DNA from: an uncultured Sedimentitalea sp. | Lineage (GTDB): Bacteria; Pseudomonadota; Alphaproteobacteria; Rhodobacterales; Rhodobacteraceae | DNA length: 64,000 bases | Assembly: GCA_947504115.1 (NCBI GenBank) | Contig: CANNGH010000010.1 | Coordinates: forward strand, 38,880-102,879 | Direction: 5' to 3' | Part shown: piece after piece, positions 46,490-55,401 of the stretch | How the letters are laid out: every line of letters starts with the position of its first letter | How positions within the stretch are numbered: the first letter of the stretch is position 1 | Position numbers and translations under genes: made by a program | Notes under the pieces: generated by a model | Told to the model about the DNA's origin: nothing | The model's database searches: none | The model's input: only the letters and a program-made list of their open reading frames with translations

Positions 46490-46830
46490 TGCCACCGGAA
46501 CACCCCCTCGCGCCAGCCATAGAGGATGCCGACGGACAGGATGCCGAGGAACATGCCCATCTCGGCCAGCGCCACAATGCCGGTTTCCACATAGACCACC
46601 GCCCACGGATACATGAACATCATCTCCATCTCGAAAGCGATGAACAGCAGCGTCATCGGGTAATAGCGCACATGAAACCGCTGCCAGGCATGGGTTTCAG
46701 GCAGCCCGCCGCCGAGGAACGGCGCGCGCCGCGGCCATGTCGCCTCGGTTTTCGCGCCGATCCGCTGCATCGTGACCGCAAAGGCGATGGCAAGCAGCAC
46801 AAGGATGAGGGGCATCGCGATCCCGGTCAT
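46486..46830 (-). CDS. nuoA: NADH-quinone oxidoreductase subunit A-like protein
   Basis: A 114-residue, three-TM subunit. WQRFHVRYYPMTLLFIAFEMEMMFMYPWAVV matches the NuoA core, including the paired acidic residues in TM2 (FEMEMMF for FDxExxF). The loop that normally reads ECG near the quinone site reads LGGGLPE, so its Cys and Glu are lost. First gene of the cluster; GGAGGAC lies upstream of ATG 46830. Confidence 0.88.
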   Translation of the reverse strand: MTGIAMPLILVLLAIAFAVTMQRIGAKTEATWPRRAPFLGGGLPETHAWQRFHVRYYPMTLLFIAFEMEMMFMYPWAVVYVETGIVALAEMGMFLGILSVGILYGWREGVFRWQ

Positions 46831-46953
46831 CGTCCCGTCCTCCGTTCACGTTCCGCGCGGGGTCATTCCCGACGCTTTATCGCCCATTCCGTGAAGGATA
46901 GCATATCCAACCGCAGTGTCGTCCGACCTACCCGTGCCATTCCGAAACGACGC

Positions 46954-47835
46954 TCACGGCGCACACCGGTAGAAGCCCCGGAAACCGGCCGTCAGGCCGG
47001 CATCCAGCTCAAGGGTCAGGTCGGCCTCCTGCATGGCTCCCGCCGCGTTCAGGGCACCGCCACCCGGTGCGCTCACCTGCATGGCAAGGCCGTCCGCGCG
47101 CGGCGCGACCCCGGTCGCAACGTCGCCGTCCGATGGAACGTCGAGGCGCACCAGATCGCCGCTGAGCTTCACCAGGCCGGCCATGCCGTCATCGACCGAA
47201 CCGATTGCCAGAACCGCCGGACTGTCGGAGGTATAGGCGAAGGTGCAGGCGGGGCCAGCGGGGAAAAGTTGGGCGATTTCCTCTTCGGACATGAATTCCG
47301 GATCGAGAACGGGAATATCGGCAGTGGAAAGAGCCTGTTCGAGACTTACCACGTCGCCGACACGCCCCTCTTCCGGCTCCGACCTCACGCCCGACGCCTC
47401 GATCTCGTCGACAAGATAGCGCATCTGGGCGATTTCCTTGTCCTGCGCATAGATGATTTCATCGGCCAGCTTGCGCACGCGGGCATCTTCGATATTGGCC
47501 CGGCTCGACGTCATGATGGCGATGGAATGGTGCGGGATCATCGCCCGCATGTAGCTGGTATCGCCCACCGTCGCCTGACTGCGCACCAACCATAGAGAGG
47601 CCGCGAAGGCCAGCACTGCGCCAACGAAAATCGAGGCGTTGATCGTCTTGCTGGAATACATCGACAACATGAACCCCAGCATGATGATCGCCATCGTCGC
47701 GCCCATCAGCACCGCCATGTAGGTCCGCGTCTCGGACCAGAAGACATGCGCCCAGAGGTAGGTGTTGAGATACATCAGAATGAACATCACGACCGTCGAA
47801 GTCGCGATCATTGCGGCAAATCTCCAATAGGACAT
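46954..47835 (-). CDS. DUF305 domain membrane protein
   Basis: A 293-residue protein. Three N-terminal TM helices (about residues 5-27, 37-58 and 66-84) precede a DUF305 helical domain with MRAMIPHHSIAIMTS and IIYAQDKEIAQMRYLV, the His/Met-rich signature of the family. A C-terminal domain (about 190-293) is beta-rich with Cys in PACTF and at the end (YRCAP). DUF305 proteins are often found near copper genes, as here (cueR, copA, copZ). A role in metal handling is inferred. The start at 47835 was chosen as the first Met of the TM segment. Confidence 0.8.
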   Translation of the reverse strand: MSYWRFAAMIATSTVVMFILMYLNTYLWAHVFWSETRTYMAVLMGATMAIIMLGFMLSMYSSKTINASIFVGAVLAFAASLWLVRSQATVGDTSYMRAMIPHHSIAIMTSSRANIEDARVRKLADEIIYAQDKEIAQMRYLVDEIEASGVRSEPEEGRVGDVVSLEQALSTADIPVLDPEFMSEEEIAQLFPAGPACTFAYTSDSPAVLAIGSVDDGMAGLVKLSGDLVRLDVPSDGDVATGVAPRADGLAMQVSAPGGGALNAAGAMQEADLTLELDAGLTAGFRGFYRCAP

Positions 47836-47928
47836 GGGTGACCTTTCAGCTTCGCGTTGAAACAGGGAAACGACATTCCAGCGCTGGATGGTTCCGAAGT
47901 TTTCGAAAGCCGGGAAATGCAATAGGTG

Positions 47929-48182
47929 TCAGGACGGTCGTCTTGTCGTCACCAGAAAGATGGTCGAGGCCGAACACCTGATCAGCAGGGAACCGTTCAG
48001 CGCCTCGATTCCCGCCAGAAAGCGCAGATGACCCGTCCATTCACCCACATAGAAGCCGACCGCATCGAGCGCTGCCTCGGCGACATGCGCGCTCGCCAGG
48101 ACACAAGGCGATCAACAGCGCACGCGCGCAGGCCGCCACACGATCCGAAAAGAATGATGGCCAGCCCTGCAGCCGGTGTCAT
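47929..48182 (-). pseudogene. Possible frameshifted remnant of a small membrane protein
   Basis: A start at 48182 gives MTPAAGLAIILFG and then falls into an unlikely frame. A different frame from about 48085 to 47929 gives a protein-like stretch (HVAEAALDAVGFYVGEWTGHLRFLAG, then a second hydrophobic part ending TIFLVTTRR) with strong coding-type third-position GC but no start. Taken together they look like one gene broken by frameshifts. The family is unknown. Confidence 0.35.
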
Positions 48183-48197
48183 GCGCGACCGTCCCTC

Positions 48198-48617
48198 TTA
48201 ACCCGCTTCATTCAGCAGTGCGATTTCCTCCTGCGTCGGTGCAAGATCGGCCAGAATGGGGCAGTCGGGCCGGTGGTCTCCGGCGCAGGCATCGACCAGA
48301 TGCGCAAGCGTCGCGCGCATATGCGTCAACTCCGCGATCTTCCGGTCGATCCGGTCAAGATGGTCCTCGGCGATATGCTTGACCTCGGCGCTGGTGCGGT
48401 GGTCGTCCTCGTAGAGCTTCAGGAGATTGCGGCAATCCTCGATGCTGAAGCCAAGCGCGCGGGCCCGGCCGAGGAACGCCAGCTTGTGCACGTCGCGGTC
48501 GCGAAAGCTGCGATAGCCGTTGGCGCTGCGCAGCGGCTTGACCAGCCCGATATCCTCGTAATAGCGGATCGTCTTGGCCGGCAGGCCGGACCGTTCCGCG
48601 ACCTCTCCGATGTTCAT
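48198..48617 (-). CDS. cueR: Cu(I)-responsive MerR-family regulator CueR
   Basis: A 139-residue MerR regulator that senses cytoplasmic Cu(I) or Ag(I) and activates copper export genes by twisting over-long promoters. The DNA-binding part opens with MNIGEVAERSGLPAKTIRYYEDIGLV. The metal loop is C-x7-C (CAGDHRPDC) near residue 112, the CueR spacing for monovalent ions. It lies 13 bases after copA on the same strand, so it is probably autoregulated from the copA promoter at 51166-51196. Confidence 0.92.
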   Translation of the reverse strand: MNIGEVAERSGLPAKTIRYYEDIGLVKPLRSANGYRSFRDRDVHKLAFLGRARALGFSIEDCRNLLKLYEDDHRTSAEVKHIAEDHLDRIDRKIAELTHMRATLAHLVDACAGDHRPDCPILADLAPTQEEIALLNEAG

Positions 48618-48630
48618 ATCAAAGTCCTCC

Positions 48631-51138
48631 TTATTCGGCCGGGGCAGGGGAAAGTGTGGCGGCGGGGCCGACCGTCCTCGTCTCGTCCATTGCCGGGGCG
48701 ATACGGCGCAGCCTGAGCGCGTTGGTCAGAACGAAGACCGAGGACAGCGCCATCGCGCCCGCGGCCAGCACCGGCGACAGGAGCAGGCCGAACACCGGGT
48801 AGAGCACGCCCGCCGCCACCGGGATCAACGCCACGTTGTAGCCGAAGGCCCAGAACAGGTTTTGGCGGATATTGCGCATGGTGCGGGTGGAAACCCGATA
48901 CGCATTCACCACGCCGCGCAGATCGCCCGACATCAGCACCACATCGGCGGATTCGATGGCCACGTCGGTTCCGGTCCCGATGGCGATGCCCACTTCCGCA
49001 TGGGCAAGCGCCGGGGCGTCGTTGATGCCGTCCCCGACAAAGGCCACCTGCCGCCCGCCGTCCCGCAGATCGTCGAGTGCGGCGACCTTGCCGTCGGGCA
49101 GAACCCCGGCGATCACCCGGTCGATGCCGGTTTCGCGGGCGATGGCCTCGGCGGTCTCGCGCTTGTCACCGGTGATCATGGCGACCTTCAGCCCCAGTTC
49201 GTGCAGCGCGGCGATGGCCGCAGCGCTTGAGGGTTTCACCGGGTCAGCCACGGCGATCACGGCGGCCACCCGCCCGTCAATGGCGGCGAAAAGCGCGGTG
49301 CGGCCCTGTTCGGCCAGGCGCGTTTCCGCCTCGGCCAGGGCGCCGATCTCCAGCCCTTCGCGGGTCATCAGACGGTCGGCGCCCACCAGCACATCGCGCC
49401 CGGCGACGCGGGCACGAACACCGTGCCCGGTGATCGACTCGAAGCTCTCCACCTCATGCCTCGCCGCCTTCTCGGCGCGTGCCGCGCGCACGATGGCATC
49501 GGCGATGGGATGTTCCGACTGTTCCTCGACCGCCGCCACCAGCGCCAGCACCTCGGCCCGGTCGAACCCGTCCGAGAGCACCAGATCGGTCAGTTCGGGG
49601 CGGCCCTCGGTCACCGTGCCGGTCTTGTCGACGGCCACGACCCCGACGCGCGACAATTGCTGCAACGCGTCGCCCTTGCGGAACAGCACCCCCATCTGCG
49701 CCGCCCGTCCGGTGCCGACCATGATCGAGGTCGGCGTGGCCAGGCCCATGGCACAGGGGCAGGCGATGATCAGCACCGACACGCCCGCCACCAGCGCATA
49801 GGACAGCACGGGCGACGGGCCGATGACCAGCCAGACCAGAACGGTCAGCGTCGCGAATGCCATCACAGCAGGCACGAACCACAGCGTGATCCGGTCGACC
49901 ATGCCCTGGATCGGCAGCTTGGCGCCCTGCGCCTCTTCGACCATGCGGATGATCTGGGCCAATGTGGTATCGGCGCCGACGCGGGTGGCGCGGAACTGGA
50001 AGGAACCCGTGCCATTGACGGTGCCGCCGGTGACCGGATCGCCCGCAGCCTTGGCCACCGGCACCGGTTCGCCGGTGATCATGCTTTCATCGACATGGGC
50101 GCTGCCTTCGATCACGTCGCCGTCCAGGGCGATCCGCTCGCCGGGGCGCACGACAAGGATGTCGCCGGTGCGGATCTTCTCGATCGCCACATCCTGCGGT
50201 TCGCCATCCACCAGAACCCGCGCGGTGCGCGCCTGCAGACCCAGAAGTTTCTGGATCGCCGCACCAGTGCGGCCCTTGGCGCGGGCCTCCATCCAGCGGC
50301 CCAGCAGGATCAGCACCACGATCACCGCTGCCGCCTCGAAATAGACCGCGCGCGCAGTTTCCGGTAGCAACGCGGGCGCGAAGAGCGCAACGAGCGAGTA
50401 AAGATAGGCGGCGGAGGTGCCGACCGCGACAAGGCTGTTCATGTCCGGCGCACCCTTGAAAAGCGCCGGAAAGCCCTTGGTATAGAAGGCACGGCCGGGC
50501 CAGAACAACACGACCGTGGTCAGCACGAACTGGATCATCCAGCTTGTCTGATGCCCGATGGCGCGCCCGATCAGGTCATGCACACCCGGCACCATATGTG
50601 CGCCCATTTCCAGCAGAAAGACCGGCAGGGCAAAGGCGGCGGCCAGCGCGGTCTTCCGGGCCATCGCCCGGGCCTCATCGTCCTTGCGGGCGCTGCGATC
50701 CTCGGGCGTGGCCTCCTCTGCCGGCTCCGCCGGATAGCCTGCGTCCTCGGCGGCCTTCAGCAAATCGGCCAGCGCCACGGCCCCTTCGGCATAGGTGACG
50801 GTCGCCGTCTCCGAGGCGAGATTGACGTTCACGTCCAACACACCCGGCACCGCCGCCAGCGCCTTGTCCACCCGCCCCACGCAGGAGGCGCAGGACATCG
50901 AGGCCACATTCAGACGCACGGTTTCCTTGCGCGCGGGATAGCCCGCCTCCTCAAGCGCCGCCACGATGTCGATGATCCGATCCGGCGCATCGACCTGCGC
51001 CTGCGCGGTTTCATTGGCGAGGTTCACACGGACATCCTCGACGCCCGGCAGCGCCGACAGGGTCCGCTCGACCCGCCCGACGCAGGAGGCGCAGGACATG
51101 TTCTGGACGGAAAGCCGAAGGGTTTGCGAATCTGGCAT
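48631..51138 (-). CDS. copA: Copper-exporting P1B-type ATPase CopA
   Basis: An 835-residue Cu(I) efflux ATPase. Two N-terminal heavy-metal-binding domains each carry MSCASC (about residues 14-19 and 80-85). The translocation motif CPC is in [13 protein letters not shown], the phosphorylated Asp in DKTGT, the HP locus in [10 protein letters not shown], and the hinge in [11 protein letters not shown]. The protein moves Cu(I) from cytoplasm to periplasm. It is divergent from copZ across a shared regulatory region with two CueR-type promoters, and is followed by cueR. Confidence 0.95.
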   Translation of the reverse strand: MPDSQTLRLSVQNMSCASCVGRVERTLSALPGVEDVRVNLANETAQAQVDAPDRIIDIVAALEEAGYPARKETVRLNVASMSCASCVGRVDKALAAVPGVLDVNVNLASETATVTYAEGAVALADLLKAAEDAGYPAEPAEEATPEDRSARKDDEARAMARKTALAAAFALPVFLLEMGAHMVPGVHDLIGRAIGHQTSWMIQFVLTTVVLFWPGRAFYTKGFPALFKGAPDMNSLVAVGTSAAYLYSLVALFAPALLPETARAVYFEAAAVIVVLILLGRWMEARAKGRTGAAIQKLLGLQARTARVLVDGEPQDVAIEKIRTGDILVVRPGERIALDGDVIEGSAHVDESMITGEPVPVAKAAGDPVTGGTVNGTGSFQFRATRVGADTTLAQIIRMVEEAQGAKLPIQGMVDRITLWFVPAVMAFATLTVLVWLVIGPSPVLSYALVAGVSVLIIACPCAMGLATPTSIMVGTGRAAQMGVLFRKGDALQQLSRVGVVAVDKTGTVTEGRPELTDLVLSDGFDRAEVLALVAAVEEQSEHPIADAIVRAARAEKAARHEVESFESITGHGVRARVAGRDVLVGADRLMTREGLEIGALAEAETRLAEQGRTALFAAIDGRVAAVIAVADPVKPSSAAAIAALHELGLKVAMITGDKRETAEAIARETGIDRVIAGVLPDGKVAALDDLRDGGRQVAFVGDGINDAPALAHAEVGIAIGTGTDVAIESADVVLMSGDLRGVVNAYRVSTRTMRNIRQNLFWAFGYNVALIPVAAGVLYPVFGLLLSPVLAAGAMALSSVFVLTNALRLRRIAPAMDETRTVGPAATLSPAPAE

Positions 51139-51165
51139 GGCGGACTCCTGACTGGATTTGTCCGA

Positions 51166-51196
51166 AAGATAGGGGTTCCACTTGGTGGAAGGTCAA
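51166..51196 (-). promoter_or_regulatory. CueR-type promoter of copA-cueR
   Basis: On the minus strand: -35 TTGACC (51196-51191), a 19-bp spacer and -10 TATCTT (51171-51166). The spacer contains the dyad TTCCAC-n3-GTGGAA (51176-51190). The long 19-bp spacer with a central dyad is the hallmark of MerR/CueR promoters. Confidence 0.8.
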
Positions 51197-51224
51197 TGGG
51201 GTCAAGAAATATTCCATTCCGTCC

Positions 51225-51255
51225 TTGACCTTCCCACGGTGGAAGACCTCACCTG
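51225..51255 (+). promoter_or_regulatory. CueR-type promoter of copZ
   Basis: TTGACC (51225-51230) is followed by a dyad TTCCCAC/GGTGGAA (51231-51244), like the CueR box. At a 19-bp spacer the -10 would be CACCTG, a poor match, so the exact start of transcription is unclear. ATG of copZ is at 51280. Confidence 0.65.
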
Positions 51256-51279
51256 AACTGGCATCCGAAGGAGATAGGC

Positions 51280-51486
51280 ATGACCAGATTGAGCGTACCG
51301 GACATGAACTGCGGGCACTGCACCGCCGCAATCGAAAAAGCAATCAAGGCAATCGACCCAACCGCCAAGGTTTCCTGTGACCTAGGGGCGCGTATCGTGG
51401 AGGTGGAGAGCTTCTTGAGCGAACGAGCCGTTTCCGAAGCAATTCGTGATGCTGGATATGACGTAAAGGCACCGGCAGCGACCTGA
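51280..51486 (+). CDS. copZ: Copper chaperone CopZ-like protein
   Basis: A 68-residue single heavy-metal-associated domain that carries Cu(I) to CopA. The metal site is MNCGHC at residues 9-14, with the two copper-binding cysteines. AIEKAIKAID and the ending IRDAGYDVKA complete the ferredoxin-like fold. GGAGATAGGC lies upstream of ATG 51280. The GC content is lower than its neighbours. A promoter of the CueR type precedes it. The gene ends right where a truncated gene from the next operon is cut off. Confidence 0.92.
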   Translation: MTRLSVPDMNCGHCTAAIEKAIKAIDPTAKVSCDLGARIVEVESFLSERAVSEAIRDAGYDVKAPAAT

Positions 51487-51580
51487 TCCGCGCGTCGCCC
51501 GGCTCCTGCGCGAAGCCGGCAATCGGCACGACGGTCAGGCCAATCGCCAGCGCGGTGGCTCTCATCGGGTGCGTTGTCAA
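51487..51580 (-). pseudogene. 5' fragment of a secreted protein gene cut off at copZ
   Basis: Downstream of apbE a frame starts (TTG 51580 or ATG 51565, the former overlapping the apbE stop) and encodes a clean signal peptide, MRATALAIGLTVVPIAGFAQ, and about seven more residues before running antisense into copZ. It looks like the first part of the fourth gene of the DUF2271-PepSY-ApbE operon, lost when the copper locus was joined here. Confidence 0.5.
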
Positions 51581-52500
51581 TTTTCGTCACGCTCGACAAA
51601 CAGCGCGTTCAGGTTCAGCCTGCGCGCGGTCTTTGCCCCCTCCAAGCCCCCTTGCACCATCAGCGCGGTCGCCCAGGCATCCGCCTCCATGCAGGTTTCG
51701 GCCAGAACGGTGACCGAGGCGGGCGATTGCGTCAGTGGACCACCGCGGATCGGGTCCATCGTATGTGACAACCGCTGCCCGCCAAGTTCGACCCAGTGCC
51801 GATAATCGCCCGAGGTCGCCACGGCGCAATCCGACAGTTCGAGAATCGACAGGGGTGCGCGTGTGTCGAGATCGGGACGCTCCACCGCCACCGTCCATGG
51901 CCGGTCCGGCGCGCGCTGACCGATGGCGCGCATGTCGCCATCGAGGCTTGCCAAAGCGGCTTTAATATCAAAGCGTTTCAGAACATCCGTCATCCGGTCC
52001 ACCGCATATCCCTTGGCGATGCCCGACAGATCCAGCGTCAGCGGGGCCCGCTTGCAGACCCTCAGCGCGTCGATGTCGAGGTCCAGAACATCATGCGTGG
52101 CAGGGCGGTTTCGACACAGGGCCTCCCGCATCGCCTTCGTGTCTGCCTCCTGCGGGCCGAACCCCCATGCGGTGACGACATCGCCGACGCCGATATCAAA
52201 GGCCCCGCCTGACAGCCGCCCGATTTCAATGCTTTTCGCCAGAACCTCCATCACTTGCGCAGGCATGGCGATCCACTCTCCGACAGGCGCATGGTTGAGG
52301 CGCATGAGATCGCTGTCGGGCTTCCACGTGGACATCTGGCGGTCCACCATGTCGACGGCGTCGGCCAGCGCGTCCCGGATCGGTGCCGGATCGGTCGTCG
52401 CCGGGGCATGAAACAGCGCCGCCCAGCGGGTGCCCATCGTCGGCCCGTTCAGCGCGTGGCGCACCGGATCAAGCACCGGATCAATAGGTGTCTTCGACAT
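51577..52500 (-). CDS. apbE: FAD:protein FMN transferase (ApbE family)
   Basis: A 307-residue ApbE that covalently attaches FMN to Thr or Ser of target proteins, usually in the periplasm. The family motifs are PTMGTRW, the DRQMSTWKPDSDLMRLN helix, SGGAFDIGVG, the LSGIAKGYAVDR segment, SLDGDMRAIG and the metal-binding HTMDPIRGGPL region. No signal peptide is evident. It overlaps the upstream PepSY/FNR gene by 20 nt. In this operon it may flavinylate the PepSY/flavodoxin partner or a DUF2271-linked protein. Confidence 0.92.
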   Translation of the reverse strand: MSKTPIDPVLDPVRHALNGPTMGTRWAALFHAPATTDPAPIRDALADAVDMVDRQMSTWKPDSDLMRLNHAPVGEWIAMPAQVMEVLAKSIEIGRLSGGAFDIGVGDVVTAWGFGPQEADTKAMREALCRNRPATHDVLDLDIDALRVCKRAPLTLDLSGIAKGYAVDRMTDVLKRFDIKAALASLDGDMRAIGQRAPDRPWTVAVERPDLDTRAPLSILELSDCAVATSGDYRHWVELGGQRLSHTMDPIRGGPLTQSPASVTVLAETCMEADAWATALMVQGGLEGAKTARRLNLNALFVERDEN

Positions 52501-54688
52501 ATCGTGCCTCTGCCTTCAACAATGCCGGGGTCAGACCGGCGGGTATCAGAATATCGGCCAGCGCCTCGGCGACGCCCGCCGCCATGTCACGACCGCCGCA
52601 GACCAGCACCTGCGCGCCGTCTTCAATCAGCCGCGCGATGCGGGGCGCATCGGCGCGCAGGGCATCCTGCACCCAGGCCCGCGACGGCGTGCGCGAAAAG
52701 GCGGTTGTGACCGAGGTCAGCCGTTTGTCCGCCTGCCAGTCCTGCAATTCCTGCGCATAAAACAGGTCGCTGTCGGGGTGGCGCGCCCCGAAGTAGAGAT
52801 GCATCGGACGTCCGGGCCGATTGGCCCGCGCGAACCCCGCCAGCGGGCCGATCCCGGTGCCCGCGCCGATCAGGATCACCGGTTTGCGGTTATGGGCCGG
52901 GCGGAACGCGCGGTTATGGCGGACGAACCCTTGGACACTGCCACCGGGGCTGAGGTTCAGAAGCTGCCCCGAACAGAGCCCGCCGGGATGGCGGCTGACG
53001 CAGATTTCCAGAAACCGGTCGCGTGTGCCCGAGGCCAGCGAATAGAACCGCGGCACGGGTGAGCCGTCAGGCAGGATCCCCAACAGGTCACCGGGGGCGA
53101 AGCGGCCAAACCCGCGCCCCTTTAGCCGCGCGAAAACGCCGGCTTTCGGCAGGGCAAAGCGCAGGATCGCGGCCGGAGCCTGCATGTCGGCGCCGTAATC
53201 GCGCCGCGAGACCAGGGTCAGCGCATGGCTGCGCGGGATCGCCGGGCTGTGCGACAGGTCCAGCGGAGTGCCAATGACTTCACCCAAAGCCCTGCCCCAG
53301 CGGGCAAATTCCTGCGGCGACTGGCGATCGATGGTCGCCATCGGCATCAACTCGGGCCAACCCTTTTCCTGCGCCGCGCGGGCCACGTGGATGGCATAGC
53401 CGCAGAATTCAGGAAACTGCCGATCGCCAAATCCCAGAACCGCCAGTGGTATCTTTCGAGCTTCAGAACGCGTTTCCAGCCGCTCAAGAAACCCCTTGGC
53501 CGAGGCCGGAGCGGTGCCCTCGCCATAGGTTGCGGCCAGCAGGATCACACGCTTGGCGTTCGTGTAACGGTCGGGCGCAAACCGCGCCATCGCGTCCACA
53601 TGCACGCTGTGGCCCGCCTGCGTCAGCGCGCCGTGCAGCGTCGCGGCAAAGCCCCAGGTGCTGCCGCCCTCGCTGCCCACGAGCAGGATCGTGTCGGCCT
53701 GCCCGGCGGCGACATTGCCCTTGATCCGGGGCCGCGCGCGACTTGCCTGCACCCAGAGGATCACGCCGGTGCCTGCCATGAAAGGGGCGCCAAGCGCCAT
53801 CAGCCCGAGGATCAGGCCCAGCCACGCCGCGCCCTGCCCGGTATGCAACATGTAGATGGTTTCGGTCAGGCGTTGCCATGGTCCGGCATCGCTCCAGACC
53901 AGCGTCGCGCCGGTGCCCTGGTCCAGATAGCCCGAACCGCTGCCGGTCTTGAGCGTGAACACGTCCGTCGGATCGCCGGGATAGGGAAAACTCAGTTCGC
54001 GCAGGCGTTTCACGGGCGTTTCGCGCAACAGCGCGATATTGCCCGGTCCCGCCCCTGTCTGGCCGCTGACCTCGGCCGGGAATGCAGGGCCGATGCTTTG
54101 GGGGATCAGGTCGAAGGTGCTGGCGGTCATGAACAGCGCGGTGATCGACGACAACAGCAGGCCGACCACGGTCAGCCGGGCGACCTCGACATGCAACCGC
54201 CCCATCAGCGGACCACGCAGGCGCGCAAAGATGTTTCGCCAGCCGCCGACGCGCCGCGCGGTCAGCATCAGGCCCGAGAGCGACAGCACCAGAAGCGCCC
54301 CCGCCCCGGCGGCTGCCGTCAACCGCCCGGCATCGCCCAGAAACAGCGAGCGGTGCAAATTGGTCATCCAGCGCTGGAACGCGGACGGCTCGAAATCGGC
54401 CACCCCCGCGCCGGTTTCCGGGTCGATCACGACCGCACCCGGTCGCCCGTTGTCAAAGTAGAACGCAGTGATCCGCCCCGACGGCGCGCGGCGGATCTGT
54501 TCGACACCGGGATAGGTGAGGGTCACACGCTCGGCCAGCGTGGCGACCGTCAGACCGGGTTCCGACCGGGCCGGGGTCTGCGCCCCCTCCCACGCCGGCA
54601 GAACGGACAGGACCGCACCGCTGAGCGTCATGACAATGATCAGCACTGCGGCAATCAGGCCGGGGAATTTGTGCAAGGCACGGAGCAT
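52481..54688 (-). CDS. PepSY-flavodoxin-FNR membrane flavoreductase
   Basis: A 735-residue fusion. The N-terminal PepSY-associated TM part (about residues 1-345) has four TM helices with a PepSY domain between the first two, plus His residues (LHKFPG, NLHRSLFLG, RLHVEVARL) placed to bind haem. A flavodoxin-like domain (about 348-490: VGSEGGSTWGF, AATYGEGTAP, GFGDRQFPEFCGYA) and an FAD/NADPH reductase domain (about 500-735: RFYSLASG, GAGTGIGPLAGF, CGGRDM, terminal Y) follow. It should carry electrons from NADPH across the membrane. The start at 54688 follows AAAGGAC. It is the middle gene of DUF2271-this-apbE. Confidence 0.88.
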   Translation of the reverse strand: MLRALHKFPGLIAAVLIIVMTLSGAVLSVLPAWEGAQTPARSEPGLTVATLAERVTLTYPGVEQIRRAPSGRITAFYFDNGRPGAVVIDPETGAGVADFEPSAFQRWMTNLHRSLFLGDAGRLTAAAGAGALLVLSLSGLMLTARRVGGWRNIFARLRGPLMGRLHVEVARLTVVGLLLSSITALFMTASTFDLIPQSIGPAFPAEVSGQTGAGPGNIALLRETPVKRLRELSFPYPGDPTDVFTLKTGSGSGYLDQGTGATLVWSDAGPWQRLTETIYMLHTGQGAAWLGLILGLMALGAPFMAGTGVILWVQASRARPRIKGNVAAGQADTILLVGSEGGSTWGFAATLHGALTQAGHSVHVDAMARFAPDRYTNAKRVILLAATYGEGTAPASAKGFLERLETRSEARKIPLAVLGFGDRQFPEFCGYAIHVARAAQEKGWPELMPMATIDRQSPQEFARWGRALGEVIGTPLDLSHSPAIPRSHALTLVSRRDYGADMQAPAAILRFALPKAGVFARLKGRGFGRFAPGDLLGILPDGSPVPRFYSLASGTRDRFLEICVSRHPGGLCSGQLLNLSPGGSVQGFVRHNRAFRPAHNRKPVILIGAGTGIGPLAGFARANRPGRPMHLYFGARHPDSDLFYAQELQDWQADKRLTSVTTAFSRTPSRAWVQDALRADAPRIARLIEDGAQVLVCGGRDMAAGVAEALADILIPAGLTPALLKAEARYVEDTY

Positions 54689-54707
54689 GGCGGGCGTCCT
54701 TTCCGGA

Positions 54708-55178
54708 TTACATGTCGTAGGTGAAATCACGGATATAGCGGCGCCCCGGCACCGGCTGGCCCGCGCCTGCGGTGGTCAGCGGCACGACCACTTCGGAGGG
54801 GCTGTCGCGCATTTCCTCGACCGAGGCGTCGATATGCAGCTGATACCCCGCGTCAAACAGCGCATCGGCCAGATCCAGCGTGATCTTCAACTGCTGCCCC
54901 GCCCCGACGCTTGCGCCGGTGATGCCGTCGATCTCGGCCGGATTGCCCGCCGTGGCGCGATACCAGTCGCTGAGATGTTCGTAATATTTCGCCTTGCCCC
55001 CGGCCATCCAGAGGCTGCCCATATAGGTGCCTTGCGCGTCGGTGACGTAAAGCGCCAGATACGCGCCATCGCCGCCATAGGCGTTCAGGTTGGTGGTCAG
55101 GGTGACCGGTTTGGCAAGCGCCAGTCCGGGCACGGTGAGGGCCGTTGTCAGGGCAAGGGCGGATAGCAGGGTTTTCAT
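54708..55178 (-). CDS. DUF2271 domain-containing periplasmic protein
   Basis: A 156-residue exported protein with a signal peptide of 22 residues (ALAKP). The mature beta-rich domain has YLALYVTDAQGTYMGSLWMAGG and YYEHLSDWYRAT, then DGITGASVGAGQQLKITLDL, all typical of DUF2271. The GITGAS motif recalls the FMN-attachment motif (D-x-x-TGAT/S) targeted by ApbE, suggesting it could be the flavinylated substrate in this operon; that is inference. It precedes the PepSY/FNR gene by 19 bases. Confidence 0.82.
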   Translation of the reverse strand: MKTLLSALALTTALTVPGLALAKPVTLTTNLNAYGGDGAYLALYVTDAQGTYMGSLWMAGGKAKYYEHLSDWYRATAGNPAEIDGITGASVGAGQQLKITLDLADALFDAGYQLHIDASVEEMRDSPSEVVVPLTTAGAGQPVPGRRYIRDFTYDM

Positions 55179-55388
55179 GACGTGGTCTCCGTGTCTGAAG
55201 GTTTCGGACACTGGATGCCGGATTCGGCTGATCCCGACCTGACGAAAAACCGGAAACCGCTTCAGCCTGCCGTCAGGATCGCCCTGCATGTTGCGCCCTG
55301 TGGCCGCGGTCTGCACGCCGCGACGGCCTTGAAATCCGACCCGCCCTGTCCGGGTGCCGCGCAAATCTGGCAGAGGACGATTACAAAT

Positions 55389-55401
55389 ATATTCAGAATA
55401 T
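55389..55401. promoter_or_regulatory. AT-rich inverted repeat between DUF2271 and peroxidase genes
   Basis: ATATTC-A-GAATAT, a perfect 6-bp dyad in a strikingly AT-rich patch (55380-55415) of an otherwise GC-rich region, 40 bases upstream of the cytochrome c peroxidase start and upstream of the divergent DUF2271 gene. It may be a regulator site; the regulator is unknown. Confidence 0.35.

Noticed and set aside
47866..47895. Minus-strand GGAAC and CGTT upstream of the DUF305 gene
   Set aside because: The spacer is 18 bp, outside the 16-17 bp of the consensus.
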